DNA of 64,000 nucleotides. It comes from Sporosarcina sp. NCCP-2716 (GTDB lineage: Bacteria > Bacillota > Bacilli > Bacillales_A > Planococcaceae). Below the pieces are notes generated by a model, which saw only the letters and a list, made by a program, of their open reading frames with translations, had not been told where the DNA came from and made no database searches. The DNA is taken from positions 131,351 through 195,350 of the forward strand of contig NZ_BRCF01000002.1 of assembly GCF_023707985.1 (NCBI RefSeq). The letters are read 5' to 3'. Positions 61,407 to 64,000 of the stretch are shown one piece after another; the first letter of the stretch is position 1, and every line of letters starts with the position of its first letter. The position numbers and the translations under genes are program-made.

Positions 61407-62164
61407 GGCTTTTCAGGGAGCGGCAGCCGTTTGCGCATCACTTCGTACATGAGGAGCGAAGCAGCGACGGATGCATTCAGCGATGTGACATGCCCGCGCA
61501 TCGGCAGATGATACAGGAAATCGCACTTCTCTTTCAGCAGGCGGGACATCCCCTTCCCCTCGCTGCCGATGATGACAGCCAGTGGGAGGGTCGCATCCAT
61601 CGACCGATAGTCGGCAGACCCTTTTGCGTCGGTTCCAGCTATCCATACACCGCGCTTCTTCAAGTCATCGACGGTCTGTGCAAGATTGACGACCCGTACG
61701 ACAGGGATGTGCTCGATCGCCCCTGTGGACGCTTTCGCGACGACGCCTGTCAGCCCGACGGACCGGCGTTTCGGGATGATGATACCGTGTACGCCGGCTG
61801 CATCCGCTGTTCTCAGGATCGAGCCGAGGTTATGCGGATCCTCCAGCTCGTCCAGCAGCAGGATGAACGGGTCTTCCCCCCGCTGTTCCGCAATGGCGAA
61901 CACGTCATCGAGCTCTGCATATTCGTACGCGGCCACGGACGCGATGACCCCCTGATGGTTCACATCGAGCAGCTGGTCGAGCTTCTTCTTCGGGACCGCC
62001 TGGACGACGACGCCCGCCTTCTTTGCGAGCGTGGTGATTTCCCCGATACTCTGCTTATTCAGCCCTTCTGCAACCCAGATCTTATTCAGCTCACGGCCTG
62101 ACCGCAGCGCCTCCGCGACAGGGTTTTTGCCGCCGATCAGTTCAGCACCTTCAATTTCCGGCAT
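61403..62164 (-). CDS. rlmB: 23S rRNA (guanosine-2'-O-)-methyltransferase RlmB
   Basis: 253-residue SpoU-family enzyme: N-terminal substrate-binding domain ([20 protein letters not shown]) and knotted SPOUT domain with [32 protein letters not shown] and [17 protein letters not shown] 62164 with AAGGAGG upstream; starts 14 nt inside mrnC. The frame to 62254 is unsupported. Confidence 0.96.
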   Translation of the reverse strand: MPEIEGAELIGGKNPVAEALRSGRELNKIWVAEGLNKQSIGEITTLAKKAGVVVQAVPKKKLDQLLDVNHQGVIASVAAYEYAELDDVFAIAEQRGEDPFILLLDELEDPHNLGSILRTADAAGVHGIIIPKRRSVGLTGVVAKASTGAIEHIPVVRVVNLAQTVDDLKKRGVWIAGTDAKGSADYRSMDATLPLAVIIGSEGKGMSRLLKEKCDFLYHLPMRGHVTSLNASVAASLLMYEVMRKRLPLPEKP

Positions 62165-62579
62165 TGTGTACGCCTCCTTCTGCAAGTTCAATGGCCTTGC
62201 GGATGAATTCTTCGGTTCTGTCCCGTTCCCCAAGCAGATAAAGGAAGCCGACAACCGCTTCGAAAGCGGAACTGTGGTTGTATGTCAGGACATCCGTGTT
62301 TTTCGGGACGGAACCTGACTTTGCGTTCCGCCCCCGTTTCATGACTGCGAGTTCCTCTTCTGTCAGGAACCCTTCTTCCACCATCGTCTTCAAAATCGCC
62401 GCTTGCGCTTTCGCGGAAACGAATTTCGTCGCTTCCTTGTGAAGGATGTTCGGCTTGACCCTGCCCGATCTCAATAGATGCTCGCGGACCGCCTGTTCAT
62501 ATACGGCGTCGCCCATGTAGGCGAGGGACAGGGCTTTCAGCTGACGCACGTCCTGCACGCGCAGCGTATAGTCACTCAT
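62151..62579 (-). CDS. mrnC: Mini-ribonuclease III (MrnC)
   Basis: 142-residue RNase III catalytic domain without an RNA-binding domain: AYMGDAVYE with catalytic acidic residues and [13 protein letters not shown]. Matures 23S rRNA ends in Bacillus. ATG 62579 overlaps the cysS stop (ATGA). AAACGG/GGTGG provide a weak ribosome site, consistent with coupling. Confidence 0.95.
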   Translation of the reverse strand: MSDYTLRVQDVRQLKALSLAYMGDAVYEQAVREHLLRSGRVKPNILHKEATKFVSAKAQAAILKTMVEEGFLTEEELAVMKRGRNAKSGSVPKNTDVLTYNHSSAFEAVVGFLYLLGERDRTEEFIRKAIELAEGGVHNAGN

Positions 62580-63976
62580 GACCGTTTCCACCGGACACCT
62601 TGTGCCGTGTCTTCCAGCAGGATCCCCTGCTCTTTCAGTTCGTCACGGATTTCGTCGGCCCGTGCGAAGTCCCGGTTTTTCCGCGCTTCCTGGCGCTCTT
62701 CGATCAGCCGGTCGATCGCTTCATCGTGCAGTTCTTCCTTCTCGCCGAACGGCAGTCCGAGGACGCCCATCAGCTTGCGGAACGTCTCCAGGAATGCTTC
62801 CAGCACGACCGTTTCCGTATTGGTCTCCCGCAGATAGACGTTTGCAAGGCTCGCAAGCTCGAAGATCGCCGCGACGGCATTCGCTGTATTAAAATCATCG
62901 TCCATCGCCTCTTCGAACGCCTTCTGCTGTTCCCGGATCTTTTCGAGCCAGATATCGTGCTGGTCGCCGTTGTCAGCAGAAACAGCCAGGCGGTGCCCGA
63001 TGTTCTCATAGGCGGTGCGGATCCGGCCTAGACCGTTTGCAGCGCTTTCCACGAGTTCCTGCGAGAAGTTGACAGGGGACCGGTAGTGCACAGCGAGCAT
63101 GAAGAAACGGAGCACTTGCGGGTCGATCTGCTGGATGATGTCATGCACGAGCACGAAGTTCCCGAGCGACTTCGACATTTTTTCATTGTCGATGTTGATG
63201 TAGCCGTTATGCATCCAGTAGCGGGCGAACGGTTCGCCTGTCAATGCTTCCGACTGGGCGATTTCGTTTTCGTGGTGCGGGAATGTCAAGTCCTGACCGC
63301 CTGCATGGATGTCGATCGTATTCCCGAGCAGCTGACGGGCCATGACCGAGCACTCGATGTGCCAGCCGGGACGCCCTTCTCCCCACGGGCTGCTCCAGGA
63401 AATCTCCCCTTCTTTCGCCGCTTTCCATAATACGAAGTCGAGTGCGTCGTCTTTCCGTTCGCTCGCTTCGATGCGCGCTCCGACTTTCAGTTCGTCGATC
63501 GATTGGTGCGACAGTTTCCCATAGCCATCGAACTTCCGCGTCCGGAAATACACATCGCCTTCCGACTCGTAGGCATAACCTTTTTCAATCAGCACGGAGA
63601 TGAAATCGATGACGTCCTGGATATGCTCCGTGACGCGCGGATGGACATCCGCCTTCTGGCAGCCGAGCGCGCCGACATCTTCGAAATAGGCCTGGATGAA
63701 GCGCTCCGTCAGCTCAGGCACCTCTTCGCCGAGCTCGTTTGCCGCTTTGATGATCTTATCGTCGACGTCTGTGAAGTTCGAGACGAACTTCACATCGTAG
63801 CCGCGGTATTCCAAATAGCGGCGGACCGTATCGAAGACGATGACAGGCCGTGCGTTGCCGATGTGGATGTAGTTGTAGACGGTCGGTCCGCACACATACA
63901 TCTTCACTTTCCCTTCTTCGAGCGGCACGAACGCCTCTTTCTTACGCGTCAGCGTGTTATAGATCTGAATGGTCAT
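62576..63976 (-). CDS. cysS: Cysteinyl-tRNA synthetase
   Basis: 466-residue class I synthetase: zinc Cys in [19 protein letters not shown] (HIGH box HIGN), second zinc ligands in WHIECSVMA and [13 protein letters not shown], and KMSKS box ([10 protein letters not shown]). Charges tRNA-Cys. Start ATG 63976 is the first after an in-frame stop; AGGAGAAAAGG is upstream. Heads the coupled cysS-mrnC-rlmB-rae1 run in this window; cysE would be expected beyond the right edge. Confidence 0.98.
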   Translation of the reverse strand: MTIQIYNTLTRKKEAFVPLEEGKVKMYVCGPTVYNYIHIGNARPVIVFDTVRRYLEYRGYDVKFVSNFTDVDDKIIKAANELGEEVPELTERFIQAYFEDVGALGCQKADVHPRVTEHIQDVIDFISVLIEKGYAYESEGDVYFRTRKFDGYGKLSHQSIDELKVGARIEASERKDDALDFVLWKAAKEGEISWSSPWGEGRPGWHIECSVMARQLLGNTIDIHAGGQDLTFPHHENEIAQSEALTGEPFARYWMHNGYINIDNEKMSKSLGNFVLVHDIIQQIDPQVLRFFMLAVHYRSPVNFSQELVESAANGLGRIRTAYENIGHRLAVSADNGDQHDIWLEKIREQQKAFEEAMDDDFNTANAVAAIFELASLANVYLRETNTETVVLEAFLETFRKLMGVLGLPFGEKEELHDEAIDRLIEERQEARKNRDFARADEIRDELKEQGILLEDTAQGVRWKRS

Positions 63977-64000
63977 CGGTCATCATCCTTTTCTCCTGTA

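Overview
The window is chromosomal DNA of a low-to-mid GC Gram-positive bacterium (about 52-55% GC by eye) of order Bacillales, most likely Planococcaceae/Caryophanaceae (Sporosarcina, Bhargavaea, Planococcus relatives). Gene order follows Bacillus subtilis from cysS through the ribosomal-protein superoperon to ecfA1-ecfA2-ecfT-truA-rplM-rpsI, then cwlD, salA, gerD, kbaA, and the sigW-rsiW and cdaA-cdaR-glmM blocks. Sporulation genes (sigH, cwlD, gerD, kbaA) point to a spore-forming ancestry, although the gene in the usual pdaB place has lost its deacetylase motifs. Genus is an inference.

Layout. 1-2.2 kb: a partial gene, a YtcJ-type amidohydrolase and ytoQ. 2.3-7.5 kb: a signalling cluster (hybrid histidine kinase, single-domain response regulator, HPt-REC-GGDEF-REC protein). 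7.5-12.5 kb: glmM, cdaR, cdaA (cell-wall precursor and c-di-AMP) and rsiW, sigW with an autoregulatory sigma-W-type promoter. 12.6-14.4 kb: arginase and five tRNAs (transcribed Asn-Thr-Glu-Tyr-Gln). 14.5-21.1 kb: degenerate pdaB-like gene, kbaA, gerD, salA, cwlD, a rhodanese and two MscS-type channels. 21.1-24.0 kb: a repeat-rich island with one NERD-nuclease gene at its centre. 24.0-28.4 kb: rpsI, rplM, truA, ecfT, ecfA2, ecfA1. 28.5-43.0 kb: the S10-spc-alpha superoperon. 43.4-48.1 kb: str operon (tuf, fusA, rpsG, rpsL, L7Ae-like gene). 48.2-60.1 kb: rpoC, rpoB, rsmC, rplL, rplJ, rplA, rplK, nusG, secE, rpmG. 60.2-64 kb: sigH, rae1, rlmB, mrnC, cysS. From rpsI rightward everything is transcribed leftward.

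How the genes work together. Most of the window is the translation and transcription core with its cis control: an L10 leader with attenuator, strong sigma-A promoters before sigH, rpmG, rplK, rplJ, rpoB, the str operon, rpsJ and rplM, and terminators at operon ends. The CdaA-CdaR-GlmM set ties c-di-AMP level to peptidoglycan precursor supply, and SigW-RsiW covers envelope stress.

The most unusual material is non-coding. Two repeat families occupy intergenic gaps. Family A is a short CTTGAGCG-type word repeated every 20-21 bp (5221-5400 and 43133-43330), an average of about 20.5 bp, near two DNA helical turns. Family B is a quasi-palindromic unit with an exact 52-bp period (about five turns) in arrays at 21221-21636 and 21841-22048, and in inverted orientation at 23711-23968. 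The B arrays, plus an inverted pair of about 145-bp elements, form a mirror-image island around the NERD gene. I know of no described system that matches; function is open.
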